Below, piece by piece: positions 25,678-33,876 of a stretch of DNA of 64,000 nt. The first letter of the stretch is position 1, and each line of letters opens with the position of its first letter. The position numbers and the translations under genes were made by a program. The notes under the pieces are model-generated. The model was not told the DNA's origin, ran no database searches, and saw nothing but the letters and a program-made list of their open reading frames with translations. Source of the stretch: Aldehydirespirator sp965220645 (GTDB lineage: Bacteria; Actinomycetota; Acidimicrobiia; Acidimicrobiales; Aldehydirespiratoraceae); assembly GCA_965220645.1 (NCBI GenBank), contig OZ244836.1:186001-250000 (forward strand). The letters are read 5' to 3'.

Positions 25678-26127
25678 GTGGGAGCGGACTCGGGGAACGA
25701 GTCATGGGCTTCGTCGCCTGGGACCCGCAAGTCGATGCAGGGCAACCGCAGCCGCGACACCAAGCCCGAGATGGCGGTGCGCTCTGCCGTGCATCGGCGC
25801 GGCATCAGGTTCCGGGTGTCGGCGCGACCTCAGCCGGAGCTGGCCCGCACCGCCGACCTGGTCCTGCGCAAGACCCGCATTGCTGTGTTCGTCGACGGCT
25901 GCTACTGGCATGGATGCCCCGACCACCACACGCAGCCAGCCACCAACTCCGAGTACTGGGCCAACAAGATCGCCCGCAACATCGAGCGCGACGGCGAGAC
26001 CACCGCATACCTCCGGCAGGCCGGATGGACGGTGCTGCGCTTCTGGGAGCACGAGGACCCAGAGGTCGTGGCCGACCAAGTCCAAACGGCCGTGCAGTCG
26101 GCCCTCGCAAGTCGGCGTGGCGGTTGA
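25678..26127 (+). CDS. vsr: very short patch repair (Vsr) endonuclease
   Basis: 149 aa from GTG 25678. Starts ESWASSPGTRKSMQGN, then RSRDTKPEMAVRSAVHRRG, ADLVLRKTRIAVFVDGCYWHGCPDHH and WTVLRFWEHEDPE, the full Vsr pattern including the catalytic Asp in FVDGCYWHGCP and zinc-site Cys/His. Vsr nicks T:G mismatches made by deamination of methylcytosine. No cytosine methyltransferase is visible beside it in the window, so it is an orphan here. Confidence 0.9.
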   Translation: MGADSGNESWASSPGTRKSMQGNRSRDTKPEMAVRSAVHRRGIRFRVSARPQPELARTADLVLRKTRIAVFVDGCYWHGCPDHHTQPATNSEYWANKIARNIERDGETTAYLRQAGWTVLRFWEHEDPEVVADQVQTAVQSALASRRGG

Positions 26128-26505
26128 AGACTACGGCAGGTGTCGCAGCTCACCGCCGCTGCTGGACGCCGCCGAGACCTGCCACTAGGTCGAGAACTTC
26201 AGCCTCTACCTCCGTACCTCGCCGCCACGCTGACCGGGCCCGGTCAGGGGCCCAGGCCCCATCTCCACACCGCAAATTATACCCGGTCGATACTGCAAGA
26301 AATACTCTGCTAATGCAGCAGGACATACCGCTCGGTCGGCCTCTTCATCAACTACAAAGGTCGTGCCTGAACGCGTCGACGACCCCGATGTGGACGACCT
26401 ACTGATGGCGCGATCCGGTGATCGCTACGGTCGTGCCGTCAGCTTCGATGCGCCGTCACGATCGACGGCGGCGCCGACCAGCGACTGTCGGGGGCGCGGT
26501 GTCGG
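26128..26505. other. gap with a 16-bp palindrome
   Basis: No supported gene. It contains TGACCGGGCCCGGTCA at 26231-26246 and an AT-richer patch near 26270-26320 (AAATTATACCC, AAATACTC). Confidence 0.5.
26231..26246. promoter_or_regulatory. perfect palindrome TGACCGGGCCCGGTCA
   Basis: Two complementary 8-bp arms with no spacer, about 105 bp beyond the vsr stop and 260 bp beyond the end of a minus-strand gene. It could be a terminator stem or a protein site; no T-tract follows. Confidence 0.35.
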
Positions 26506-26754
26506 TCACGGCCCGTACCTCAACGCCCACTCGATCTTCCCAGCGAGGTTCTCGGCGGCTTCCAGTTCGGCGGCCCGGAACCGGTCGATGCGGTCGAGTT
26601 GCTCCGACTCGGGTTCGTCGAGGCCGATGGCACCGTCAGCATCCTCCATCGCATGGCGGCTGGTCCGGACCGCGTACCAGCGCACCGCTGCCCCCACCAC
26701 CTCATCCTTGGTCTCGGCCTCCAGCATGTCGACCACCTCTTGAGTGTTGCTCAT
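26506..26754 (-). CDS. small acidic hypothetical protein
   Basis: 82 aa from ATG 26754 (MSNTQEVVDMLEAE). Composition is helical and acidic (LDEPESEQLDRIDRFRAAELEAAENLAGKIEWAL). The start overlaps the upstream stop (TGATG). No family recognised; size and coupling resemble a toxin-antitoxin-like pair, which is speculation. Confidence 0.45.
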   Translation of the reverse strand: MSNTQEVVDMLEAETKDEVVGAAVRWYAVRTSRHAMEDADGAIGLDEPESEQLDRIDRFRAAELEAAENLAGKIEWALRYGP

Positions 26755-26876
26755 CAAGCGGTCCCGCTGTCTCGGTGTCCAGCGAAGATCGACCGGGGGG
26801 CGGCGACACCGCGGCGGATGATGTCGCGTTGACGCGCCACACGCCGGCGGCGCAACTCGGCGGTGGTCTCGGCCAT
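26754..26876 (-). CDS. very small basic hypothetical protein
   Basis: 40 aa from ATG 26876 (MAETTAELRRRRVARQRDII), strongly basic. It is coupled by TGATG to the acidic protein downstream. An ATG three codons earlier is possible. Confidence 0.35.
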   Translation of the reverse strand: MAETTAELRRRRVARQRDIIRRGVAAPRSIFAGHRDSGTA

Positions 26877-26886
26877 GGCGTTCATG

Positions 26887-27167
26887 CTACGCCCCGACCC
26901 AGTTGGGGTCCACGATCCGTCCGGCGGCGCGGTTGGCGGGGGCGTGCTCGCCGATAGTGCCGGACGAACGCCACCAGTAGTCACGTTCGACCGGCAGCCG
27001 CAATGCCTCCAGTTCGAAGAGCCGGACCTAGCCGAGTTCGGGGGTGCCGAACCAGCCGTCCCAGAGCCCGAACAACAGATCCGGTTCGTCGGTGCTGCGC
27101 TTCTTACGGGCACGAGCACTCGGAGGCCGCGGCCGACCGAGTCCTAGTGGCCAGCTAAGTTGAGACT
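26887..27167 (-). pseudogene. decayed coding fragment upstream of the HNH gene
   Basis: On the minus strand one frame gives RPRPPSARARKKRSTDEPDL then LLFGLWDGWFGTPELG, a TAG, and VRLFELEALRLPVERDYWWR. Continuity across the stop suggests a mutated gene. I do not recognise the family. Confidence 0.4.
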
Positions 27168-28157
27168 ATGAAGTCGCTGAGCGATCTTGTCGACCTCACG
27201 GAAGCGCAGGCGCGGTCGCAGTGGAGCAGGGTCTTGCTACGACAACCGAGGCCTCGTCAGGAGCCGTTCACGCCTGTGGAGGTCATCTTGTGCTACGGGC
27301 TCTTCCGGCTGGTTGATCCGCACCGCTACCGCGGAGGGTCAACCGACCAGGCACCACCGATCGTGCACACGTTGTCCAGCCTGTTCAAGCGGTCGCCGGG
27401 GTCCATCACCAGCAAGATGAAGAACCTCGACGGTTCGCTGTCCCACTCGGGCGCGCATGAGTGGCGATTCTTCGCGGAGATGTCCGTCGACACCCGTCAG
27501 TTTCCCAGGCTGTACGACCGCGTGCTGCACGCAGCGCGAGACATGGGGATTGGACCGGAGCGCCTGCCGGACTTCCTCGCGTTGGAGGGTTCGGGCGACT
27601 TCGACCTTCTTGGCCAAGAGGAACTGGCCCGACACACCTTGGATGAAGTTGTCGCGATCCGGGCCGCGAGACACCGTGCTCGGCTATTGGCTGACGACGC
27701 TTCCACCACGCGGTTGGCAGAACATCAGGTGCGTCTAGGACAGCATCGATTCGCGAGGAACGTACTGGCGAACTACGGCAACAGTTGCGTATTCTGCGGG
27801 TTCGCCCCCCGATCACTTCCCAGACACAAACTGCTGGTGGCCTCTCACATCAAGCCGTGGGCCGTCTGCAACGACAAAGAGCGCTTGGACGAGCGCAACG
27901 GCGTAGCGGCGTGCGGGGTGCACGACGCGGCTTTCGACACCGGGCTCATCACGGTGAACGGCGGCCTACGCGTCCACCGTGCACAGCGTCTGGAGATCAG
28001 CGCGCGTGACGACCCCGGCGTGGATCGCTACTTCGGGCAGGTCCTCAGCACCAAGCTGGTGCTGCCGAGCGGCGCGATCGCGCCGGACAGCGCCTACCTG
28101 GAGTGGCACCGCGAGAACGTCTACGTTGGTGGTGGCTCCGCCAAAGCAACCGCGTAG
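27168..28157 (+). CDS. HNH restriction-type endonuclease
   Basis: 329 aa from ATG 27168. The N-terminal 200 residues (PVEVILCYGLFRLVDP, SPGSITSKMKNLDGS) look like a recognition or regulatory part. The C-terminal HNH_2-like domain has CVFCGFAPRSLPRHKLLVAS, SHIKPWAVCNDKERLDERNG and ACGVHDAAFDTGLI, with the catalytic His in ASHI and the second in VHDAAFD. Such proteins act as modification-dependent or lone restriction nucleases. It is the last island-type gene. Confidence 0.85.
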   Translation: MKSLSDLVDLTEAQARSQWSRVLLRQPRPRQEPFTPVEVILCYGLFRLVDPHRYRGGSTDQAPPIVHTLSSLFKRSPGSITSKMKNLDGSLSHSGAHEWRFFAEMSVDTRQFPRLYDRVLHAARDMGIGPERLPDFLALEGSGDFDLLGQEELARHTLDEVVAIRAARHRARLLADDASTTRLAEHQVRLGQHRFARNVLANYGNSCVFCGFAPRSLPRHKLLVASHIKPWAVCNDKERLDERNGVAACGVHDAAFDTGLITVNGGLRVHRAQRLEISARDDPGVDRYFGQVLSTKLVLPSGAIAPDSAYLEWHRENVYVGGGSAKATA

Positions 28158-28174
28158 TCCGGAAGGCCCGCTGG

Positions 28175-28900
28175 CTAGATGTCCGCGCCCGTGGCCGCGG
28201 TCATGAAGTTGCGGTAGAGCTGTTCGGCGTCGGACACGAAGCCGGACATGTGGCGGTCGGCGTCGGACGCGAGGGCGTCGATGGAACCGGGGCCGAGGGT
28301 TGACTCCAGCGCCTGGCGGTAGGCGTCGATGGCACCCCAGTTGCGCACCGTGTCGTCCTCGACCTCCACGTGGTACTGCATCGACCAGGCCCGCTCGCCG
28401 ACCCTCATGGCCTGCACCCGGCACACCGGCGAGCTGGCCAGCACCACCGCATCCTCCGGCGGCTGGGCCACGCACACCGAGTGCCACTGCAGCGCGTGCT
28501 GTTGCTCGGCCATCTGATCGAAGATCGGGTCGGTGCGGCCCTGCGGCGTCAACTCCACCGGCAGCACTCCGATCTCAGGCGGGCGCTGCGGACCGCACGT
28601 ACCGCCCAGAGCGTCGGCCAGCAACTGGTGGCCCAGGCACACCCCCAGGAACGGGCGCTGCAACTCACGCACCCAGCGCCGGATCGCCTGCTTCTCGGGC
28701 ACCAGCCAGGGGTGCTCCTCCACATCCCACACATCCATCGGGCCGCCCATGACCCACATGGCGTCGTAGTCCTCCAGCGGCGGGATGGGCTCGCCCTCGT
28801 CGAGCTCCACCGCGGTCCACTCGACGCCGTCGGCCCTCAGAAAGTCCCGCAGACGGCCGGGATGCTCGCAGTCGATGTGCTGCAGCACGAGCAGGCGCAC
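28175..28900 (-). CDS. class I glutamine amidotransferase-like protein
   Basis: 241 aa from GTG 28900. The triad cysteine is C88 in FLGVCLGHQLLA; the His-Glu pair is in MQYHVEVEDD. MWVMGGPMDVWDVEEHPWL is the oxyanion region typical of GMP-synthase-like amidotransferases. No synthetase partner is adjacent, so it may be a stand-alone gamma-glutamyl hydrolase or detoxifying enzyme. First backbone gene right of the island. Confidence 0.85.
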   Translation of the reverse strand: MRLLVLQHIDCEHPGRLRDFLRADGVEWTAVELDEGEPIPPLEDYDAMWVMGGPMDVWDVEEHPWLVPEKQAIRRWVRELQRPFLGVCLGHQLLADALGGTCGPQRPPEIGVLPVELTPQGRTDPIFDQMAEQQHALQWHSVCVAQPPEDAVVLASSPVCRVQAMRVGERAWSMQYHVEVEDDTVRNWGAIDAYRQALESTLGPGSIDALASDADRHMSGFVSDAEQLYRNFMTAATGADI

Positions 28901-28988
28901 GCGACGAAGCTACCCCAGTCGCGGACGGGCACCCTGGTCGGGCAGTAGCCTCGACTGGCAAGACTCAACGCCGACAGGAGACGGCCGC

Positions 28989-29336
28989 GTGAGGGAACTG
29001 CTACTCGAGGGTCGGGTGTCCTGGCGCTCGGAGCGATCCGGCCAGAACAGGACCGGGCAGAACCGGACACTGTCAATCGGGCCGACAAGGATCTTCGGTC
29101 TGCGGCGGCTTGCGGCCACCCTCGCCTCCGCCGCGATCGCAGCCGTCGTGGTGGCGCTCATTGCGTCGGCTGCCGGAGCGGTGGCCGCCAGCCTCGGCGC
29201 CCGCTGGACCGCCAGGCGCAGGGAACAGGGACTGGACGATCCCATCGACGCCGTGCAGCAACGGGTCCGCGAGGCCAGGGGATGGATCGACGCCCGCCGA
29301 TCGTCACAAGACAACGCCCCCGGCAGCCACCTATGA
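28989..29336 (+). CDS. small single-pass membrane protein
   Basis: 115 aa from GTG 28989 with AGGAG upstream. Residues about 45-72 form one hydrophobic Ala/Val-rich span; flanks are basic. The tail (DDPIDAVQQRVREARGWIDA) is a charged helix. No family recognised. Confidence 0.6.
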   Translation: MRELLLEGRVSWRSERSGQNRTGQNRTLSIGPTRIFGLRRLAATLASAAIAAVVVALIASAAGAVAASLGARWTARRREQGLDDPIDAVQQRVREARGWIDARRSSQDNAPGSHL

Positions 29337-29446
29337 CGAGCAGGGACAGGTCGCACTCACCCACGGAACTGGCAGCGGAGAAGGCCCAAGACGGCGCTGA
29401 ACGCTGCCAATTCACTGCAGGTCGCGCCCGACGACGACGCGCCGCC

Positions 29447-30103
29447 TCAGCCTGCTAGCCCCGGAACAGTCTCCACCCGGTAGCCCAACTCGATCGGCGG
29501 CAGGCCCGGACCATCCAGCTCGGCCCGGAAGCCGGTGCTTGGCCGTATGCCGCCGATCACGGGCACGGTCCCGGTGAAGGCCACGAAGCAGTCCGGCGGG
29601 CGGGCGGCCCACGGTATGGCCGCCACCAGCTCGAGCGGATGCAGGTTCGCGGCGGCCGATCCGTCCTGGTACGGCACGTCACCGTCGATGCGGCTGCGCA
29701 GCACCAAGTCGTCCCAGCGGTCCCCCACCTCGGTCGCCGACCAGCCCGACAGGGCCACCGGTTTGGGGCAGACCCCCTTGGACGCGACGATGTCGACCGC
29801 CTCCAGGGCCCGGTCAGTGTGGTCTGACCCGACCGTCACGAAGGCCTCGTCGCCGTCGACCACCACCACGATCTCGGCCTCTCCGGAGCTCTGCGAACCG
29901 GCCACCGTGATCGACGGCTCCTGGGACACCAGCCAGGGCGGGAACACCATGAACAGCGGGATGCTCGCCGGCCGGGGCACCCCGAGGGCGGCCAGCTCGT
30001 CGATGTGGTGCTCGACCGCGGCCCGGTCGCGCCCCGCGTAGCCGATCACAACCAACGCCTCGGGCGCGAACACACGCTCGGCGCCGTCGATGGACAGCCT
30101 CAT
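29447..30103 (-). CDS. DUF2848-family protein
   Basis: 218 aa from ATG 30103. Family blocks: ALVVIGYAGRDRAAVEHHIDEL, SSGEAEIVVV, GSDHTDRALEAVDIVASKGVCPKP and WDDLVLRSRIDG...YQDGS. The fold resembles fumarylacetoacetate-hydrolase-like enzymes and it usually sits in catabolic loci. Last gene of the long catabolic operon; the repeat core just upstream reads as an in-frame extension (ARAARERSEQERE) from GTG 30163 but is unlikely to be translated. Confidence 0.85.
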   Translation of the reverse strand: MRLSIDGAERVFAPEALVVIGYAGRDRAAVEHHIDELAALGVPRPASIPLFMVFPPWLVSQEPSITVAGSQSSGEAEIVVVVDGDEAFVTVGSDHTDRALEAVDIVASKGVCPKPVALSGWSATEVGDRWDDLVLRSRIDGDVPYQDGSAAANLHPLELVAAIPWAARPPDCFVAFTGTVPVIGGIRPSTGFRAELDGPGLPPIELGYRVETVPGLAG

Positions 30104-30122
30104 CGCCCGCTCGGCCTTTGAT

Positions 30123-30172
30123 TCCCGCTCTTGTTCGCTGCGCTCACGGGCCGCTCGGGCCACGGCTTCGCT
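30123..30172 (-). repeat. dispersed 50-bp repeat, copy 2
   Basis: Matches copies 1 and 3 over the whole core. It separates the cupin stop (30221) from the DUF2848 start within the operon and could form a structure in the mRNA. Confidence 0.8.
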
Positions 30173-30220
30173 GCGAGCCTCGCGAGGATCTTCATTAACT
30201 GCCGCACGCGCGCTCGGCCG

Positions 30221-30577
30221 CTAGGGGTTGTAGCCGCCGGTGCGGAACTCCACCATCAGCACGCCCGACTCGCTCCGCCACGGGCCGTGCGGCATGCCCG
30301 GCGGGCGGCAGGCGTACATCCCGGCGGTGAAGGTCTCGCCCAGGCGCAGGTCGGTGAGGTCGCCCGACACGATGTAGACCTCCTCCCAGAAGTGGTGGGT
30401 CAGCACCCCGTTGGGCGACGAGTCCACCCCGGGCGCGAAGCGCATCAGCCGGGTGTAGGCCCCGTCAGGCTGGCCCTCGGTGGACAGGATCATCTCGTCG
30501 ATGCCCTCCACCGGACCACCCGCCGGACGCCACTGCCCGTCGGGGACGTGGAACTCCAACTCAGGTTTGTCGGCCAT
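30221..30577 (-). CDS. cupin-domain protein
   Basis: 118 aa from ATG 30577 with GGGGTGA upstream; it starts 6 nt after the M24 stop. A single cupin barrel: GVLTHHFWEEVYIVSGDLTDL (metal-ligand motif HH..E) and GMPHGPWRSESGVLMVEF (second His). Likely a small metal-dependent isomerase, dioxygenase or sugar/acid-binding enzyme; substrate unknown. Confidence 0.82.
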   Translation of the reverse strand: MADKPELEFHVPDGQWRPAGGPVEGIDEMILSTEGQPDGAYTRLMRFAPGVDSSPNGVLTHHFWEEVYIVSGDLTDLRLGETFTAGMYACRPPGMPHGPWRSESGVLMVEFRTGGYNP

Positions 30578-30582
30578 CGAAG

Positions 30583-31836
30583 TCACCCCAACTCGTAGAT
30601 CTTGGGCTCTAGGCGGTGGTTGATGTTGCGGGCGCCGTCCTCGGTGATCACGTAGGTGTCACCCATGAAAACGCCCTTGATGATGTCGGTGGTGCAGGGG
30701 TGGATCTCCACGCACATCGCCATGTTGGGCTCCAGCACCACGTCCTTGTCGGGACGGTGCGAGGTGCCCACGAACGGCCCGGCGTCGATCGGGTTGAACA
30801 CGCCGTGCACCAGCGGAGCGACGATGGTGTAGCCCCGCTCGTTGATGATGCTGCCCGCGGCCCTCAACTCCTTGGCGGTGCATCCGGGCTTGAGCTCGGC
30901 CACCACCCGGTGGTAGGCCTCCAACATCACGTCCAGCAGGTCGGCGTAGTCGGGCGGCGGCTTGGAGAACACCATCGCCTTGCCCGTCTGAGCCTCGTAC
31001 CCGTGCCCGTCGCGGGCCCCGACCTCCATGAGCAGCACGTCGTCGGAAGTGATGGTGCGCCCGATGGGCCGGGGCCGCTGGAAGCCGCTGGTGGGGTTGC
31101 TCATCGACTCGCTGCCGGCCAGCACCATGCACGGGATCTCGCCCCGCTCCTCCGCGATCGTGGAGTAGATGATCCGGAACAGGTCGTGCTCGGTCATGCC
31201 GGGGCGCAGCTGCTCCATCACCGCCACCTGGGTGGCGTCGCCGATGCGGGCCGCCTCCTCCAAGCAGGCAACCTCCTCGTCGGACAGCACCAGCCTCATC
31301 TTCCAGAACTCGTCGGAGTACTCCTCGAACACCAGGTCCGGAAAGGACTCGGTGAGGGCGGCCCAATGGTCCCGCGACACCGACAGGTACGGGGTGGGAT
31401 TGATGATGCCCACCCGGCCCTTGCTTAGGCCCAACTCGCTGAGCCGGTCCACCAGGATGGTGCGGGTGTTTAGGGCGCCCCGCACATCAGGGAATATCGA
31501 GCGGGTGACCCGGTCGGGCAGGCGGGCGTTGAGGCCGAGGATGGCCAGCGTCGGCTCACCGGTGGCGGGGAAGATCACGAAGCTGTCGAGCTCCATGGTG
31601 CCCATGTAGTTGCTGATCCAGCGCACGTTGGCCCAGCCCCGGTCCCACAGGTGGGCGGCGCTGGCCACGAGCAGGCAGTCGAGGTCATGCTCGGCCATGA
31701 AGCCCCGCACCAAGGTGTGGCGCCGGGCGAACTCCTCATCGGAGAAGGTCGGCCAGTCGTACCAGTCGTGGTTGATCGGATGGGGGTAGGTGATGGCCCT
31801 CGGCCCGAACCGCGGGGCGGACATCACATCGGTCAT
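30583..31836 (-). CDS. M24-family peptidase homologue (Xaa-Pro/creatinase-like)
   Basis: 417 aa from ATG 31836, overlapping the upstream stop (ATGA). An N-terminal creatinase-like domain (to about 175) precedes the pita-bread domain. The metal-site positions look altered: LLMEVGARDGHGYEAQTGKA replaces the usual D-x-G...D-x-T-R pattern, though VHGVFNP, CVEIHP and TEDGARNIN keep the later His and Glu. It may hydrolyse a non-peptide amide or amidine as creatinase does, or need a different metal. Confidence 0.8.
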   Translation of the reverse strand: MTDVMSAPRFGPRAITYPHPINHDWYDWPTFSDEEFARRHTLVRGFMAEHDLDCLLVASAAHLWDRGWANVRWISNYMGTMELDSFVIFPATGEPTLAILGLNARLPDRVTRSIFPDVRGALNTRTILVDRLSELGLSKGRVGIINPTPYLSVSRDHWAALTESFPDLVFEEYSDEFWKMRLVLSDEEVACLEEAARIGDATQVAVMEQLRPGMTEHDLFRIIYSTIAEERGEIPCMVLAGSESMSNPTSGFQRPRPIGRTITSDDVLLMEVGARDGHGYEAQTGKAMVFSKPPPDYADLLDVMLEAYHRVVAELKPGCTAKELRAAGSIINERGYTIVAPLVHGVFNPIDAGPFVGTSHRPDKDVVLEPNMAMCVEIHPCTTDIIKGVFMGDTYVITEDGARNINHRLEPKIYELG

Positions 31837-33503
31837 GGAGTCTCCTCTCCTAGGTGCCCCGCCGGTCCTGGGGCCTTCTTGTCATTGGCATCGCCGGCGT
31901 TGCCGGGCAGGTCAACGCGCACCAGAGCAGCGCCCCGGCGATGGTCGGCTGCGCCGAACGTCTCGGAGCCCTGCGGATCGGTCCCGGCGATGGTGCAGCT
32001 TCCGAACAGGTCACTGTCGGAGGCCGCGCCGTCAGCGGCGATCGGGTGGCCGCGCCGGGCGAGTTCCGAGCCCAGATCCGACCGGATTCCGGGCTCCAGG
32101 AACAGCAGATCGTCGGCGTCGGGCAGCCGGGGCGCCCCCGACAGCCAGCGGGGGCCGTCGACCGCGACCTGCGGACCGGCGCCGTCGTCAATGATGGCGC
32201 GCAGAACTTGGAAGTTGGTCTGGACCTGGCCCCGGCCGCCGGGGGTGGCCCCGACCAGCCGCCGGCCACGATGAGCAACGTGGTAGCCGACGAGGGTGTG
32301 CAGGGGCCGCCGAGCCCGGTCCGATCCTTCGGTCCGGTCGACCCGGGCGGGCTGCTTGGCCAGCCGGTCGTTGAGCACGATTCCCGTGCCCGGCACCACT
32401 ACCCGCGAGCCGAACTCGTTGAAGAGGCTGTGAATGAACGTCACCATCAGGCCCCGGCCGTCGACCACCGACAGGCAGGTCGTGTCGGTACCGGAAGCCA
32501 CAGCCGGATCCACCGGGACACCCGCCGGCGCCAGCACCGACCGGCGCTGCTCGGCGATGATCGAGCACCACCGGTCCAGCGAGTCCTCGCTGAGAGCCGG
32601 CATCACATCGGACGCCTCCTGCCAGCGGGACATCCCGGCGAGATCCGAGAAGGCGGCGTGCTTGCAGCGCACCATCAAGTCGATCCGGTCGGCCTCGCCG
32701 TCGATGAGACGACCGCCGAGCCTCTCGTAGAGCAGCAGCTGCTGCAGCAGCACCCAGCCCATCGACACCGGCGGCGTCACCGACACCTTCGCCGAGCCGT
32801 AACCGACCGTGATCGGCGGCTCGAACTCGCAGGAGTGTGCGGCGAGGTCGTCGGCCGACAGCAGCCCGCCGAGCCGGCCCATCGTGGAGACCAGCGCCGA
32901 GGCCAGCCGGCCCTTATAGAACGCCGACGGCCCGTCCGCGCCGATCTCGCGCAGCGTGCGGGCCAGAGCGGGTAGCCGGAAACCCTCACCGGCACTCGTG
33001 CCGTTGCCGACGCAGAACTCCGAGACGAACGGATCGTCGGGACCGACTGCGGTCCGGACCCGGTCGAGGGCCCGCCCGAAGGAGTCGTCGAGGGCGAACC
33101 CGTCGTCGGCGAGCGCCGCCGCCGGTTCGATCAGGGCCGCAAAGGACCGGGATCCGTAGCGCTCCCACAGCCGCCACCAGGCATCCACCAAACCCGGAAC
33201 GGAGACCGACAGCGGACCGAATCGGGGCAGGGTGCCGCCGGGAATCGGTGTAGTGGCCAGGGCTCCCGGCACCGCGCCCGCACCGTTCAGCGCCTCGATG
33301 CAGCCGTCGGGGTCCGACACCAGAGCGAAGCCGTCGCCGCCCAGTCCGCACCAGGGCAACTCGCGCACGCATTGCACTGCCGAGGCCGCGATGGCTGCGT
33401 CCACGGCGTTGCCTCCCGAGGCCAGTACGGCCCCGCCCACGTCGGCCGCCTCCCGGCAGCCCGCGCTGATAACGGCCCGACCCGGGCTGGACAGGTCAGA
33501 CAA
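31833..33503 (-). CDS. ggt: gamma-glutamyltransferase family protein
   Basis: 556 aa from TTG 33503, overlapping RidA. The large part starts ISAGCREAADVGGAVLASGG, NAVDAAIAASAVQC and CGLGGDGFALV, typical of the GGT large subunit. The autoprocessing threonine is in GTDTTCLSVVDGRG, beginning the small subunit. No signal peptide, so it should act in the cytosol, on an imported gamma-glutamyl or amide compound. Overlaps the M24 gene by 4 nt. Confidence 0.85.
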   Translation of the reverse strand: MSDLSSPGRAVISAGCREAADVGGAVLASGGNAVDAAIAASAVQCVRELPWCGLGGDGFALVSDPDGCIEALNGAGAVPGALATTPIPGGTLPRFGPLSVSVPGLVDAWWRLWERYGSRSFAALIEPAAALADDGFALDDSFGRALDRVRTAVGPDDPFVSEFCVGNGTSAGEGFRLPALARTLREIGADGPSAFYKGRLASALVSTMGRLGGLLSADDLAAHSCEFEPPITVGYGSAKVSVTPPVSMGWVLLQQLLLYERLGGRLIDGEADRIDLMVRCKHAAFSDLAGMSRWQEASDVMPALSEDSLDRWCSIIAEQRRSVLAPAGVPVDPAVASGTDTTCLSVVDGRGLMVTFIHSLFNEFGSRVVVPGTGIVLNDRLAKQPARVDRTEGSDRARRPLHTLVGYHVAHRGRRLVGATPGGRGQVQTNFQVLRAIIDDGAGPQVAVDGPRWLSGAPRLPDADDLLFLEPGIRSDLGSELARRGHPIAADGAASDSDLFGSCTIAGTDPQGSETFGAADHRRGAALVRVDLPGNAGDANDKKAPGPAGHLGEETP

Positions 33504-33876
33504 CTGCGACCGCCTCGACTTCGATGAGCATCTCAGGATTCTTGAGGCGGGCCACGAACACCGACGACCGGGCGGGCAGGGGCTCCGGAAAGTGCTTGAC
33601 CCACTGCTCGTTGAGGGGCCCGGTCGGCGTGCCCTCCTTGAGATAGACGGTCGTCTTGACCACATCGGCCATGGACGCCCCGGCCGCGGCCAGGATGTTG
33701 CTGATATTGCGCAACGCCCAGTCGGCCTGCTCGCCGATGTCGCCCATCTGGCCGGTGTCGCGGTTGCGCCCGGCCTGGCCGGCGGTGAACACGAGGTTCC
33801 CTGCCCGGATTGCCTGGTTGAAGGGTCCGGTGGGGGTGGGGGCACCGTCGGTGCTGATTGCGACTCGCTCGGTCAT
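33496..33876 (-). CDS. RidA-family enamine/imine deaminase
   Basis: 126 aa from ATG 33876, coupled to the ATPase stop (ATGA). Pattern: PTGPFNQAIRAGNLVFTAGQ, ALRNISNILAAAGASMADVVKTTVYL, and ARSSVFVARLKNPEMLIEVEAVA. RidA proteins hydrolyse reactive imines made by PLP or amine-releasing enzymes. The arginine that binds the carboxylate in RidA (usually in PARSxV) is present as PARSSV. Confidence 0.9.
   Translation of the reverse strand: MTERVAISTDGAPTPTGPFNQAIRAGNLVFTAGQAGRNRDTGQMGDIGEQADWALRNISNILAAAGASMADVVKTTVYLKEGTPTGPLNEQWVKHFPEPLPARSSVFVARLKNPEMLIEVEAVAVV

Noticed and set aside
14591..28200. Direct repeat of the tRNA-Pro 3' end as an attachment site
   Set aside because: I searched by eye for TTCAAATCCCGCC and its end CTGCCCG near the right border and saw no second copy; cannot exclude a diverged one.
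30104..30163. N-terminal extension of the DUF2848 protein from GTG 30163
   Set aside because: The extra residues come from the dispersed repeat; the family start fits ATG 30103.
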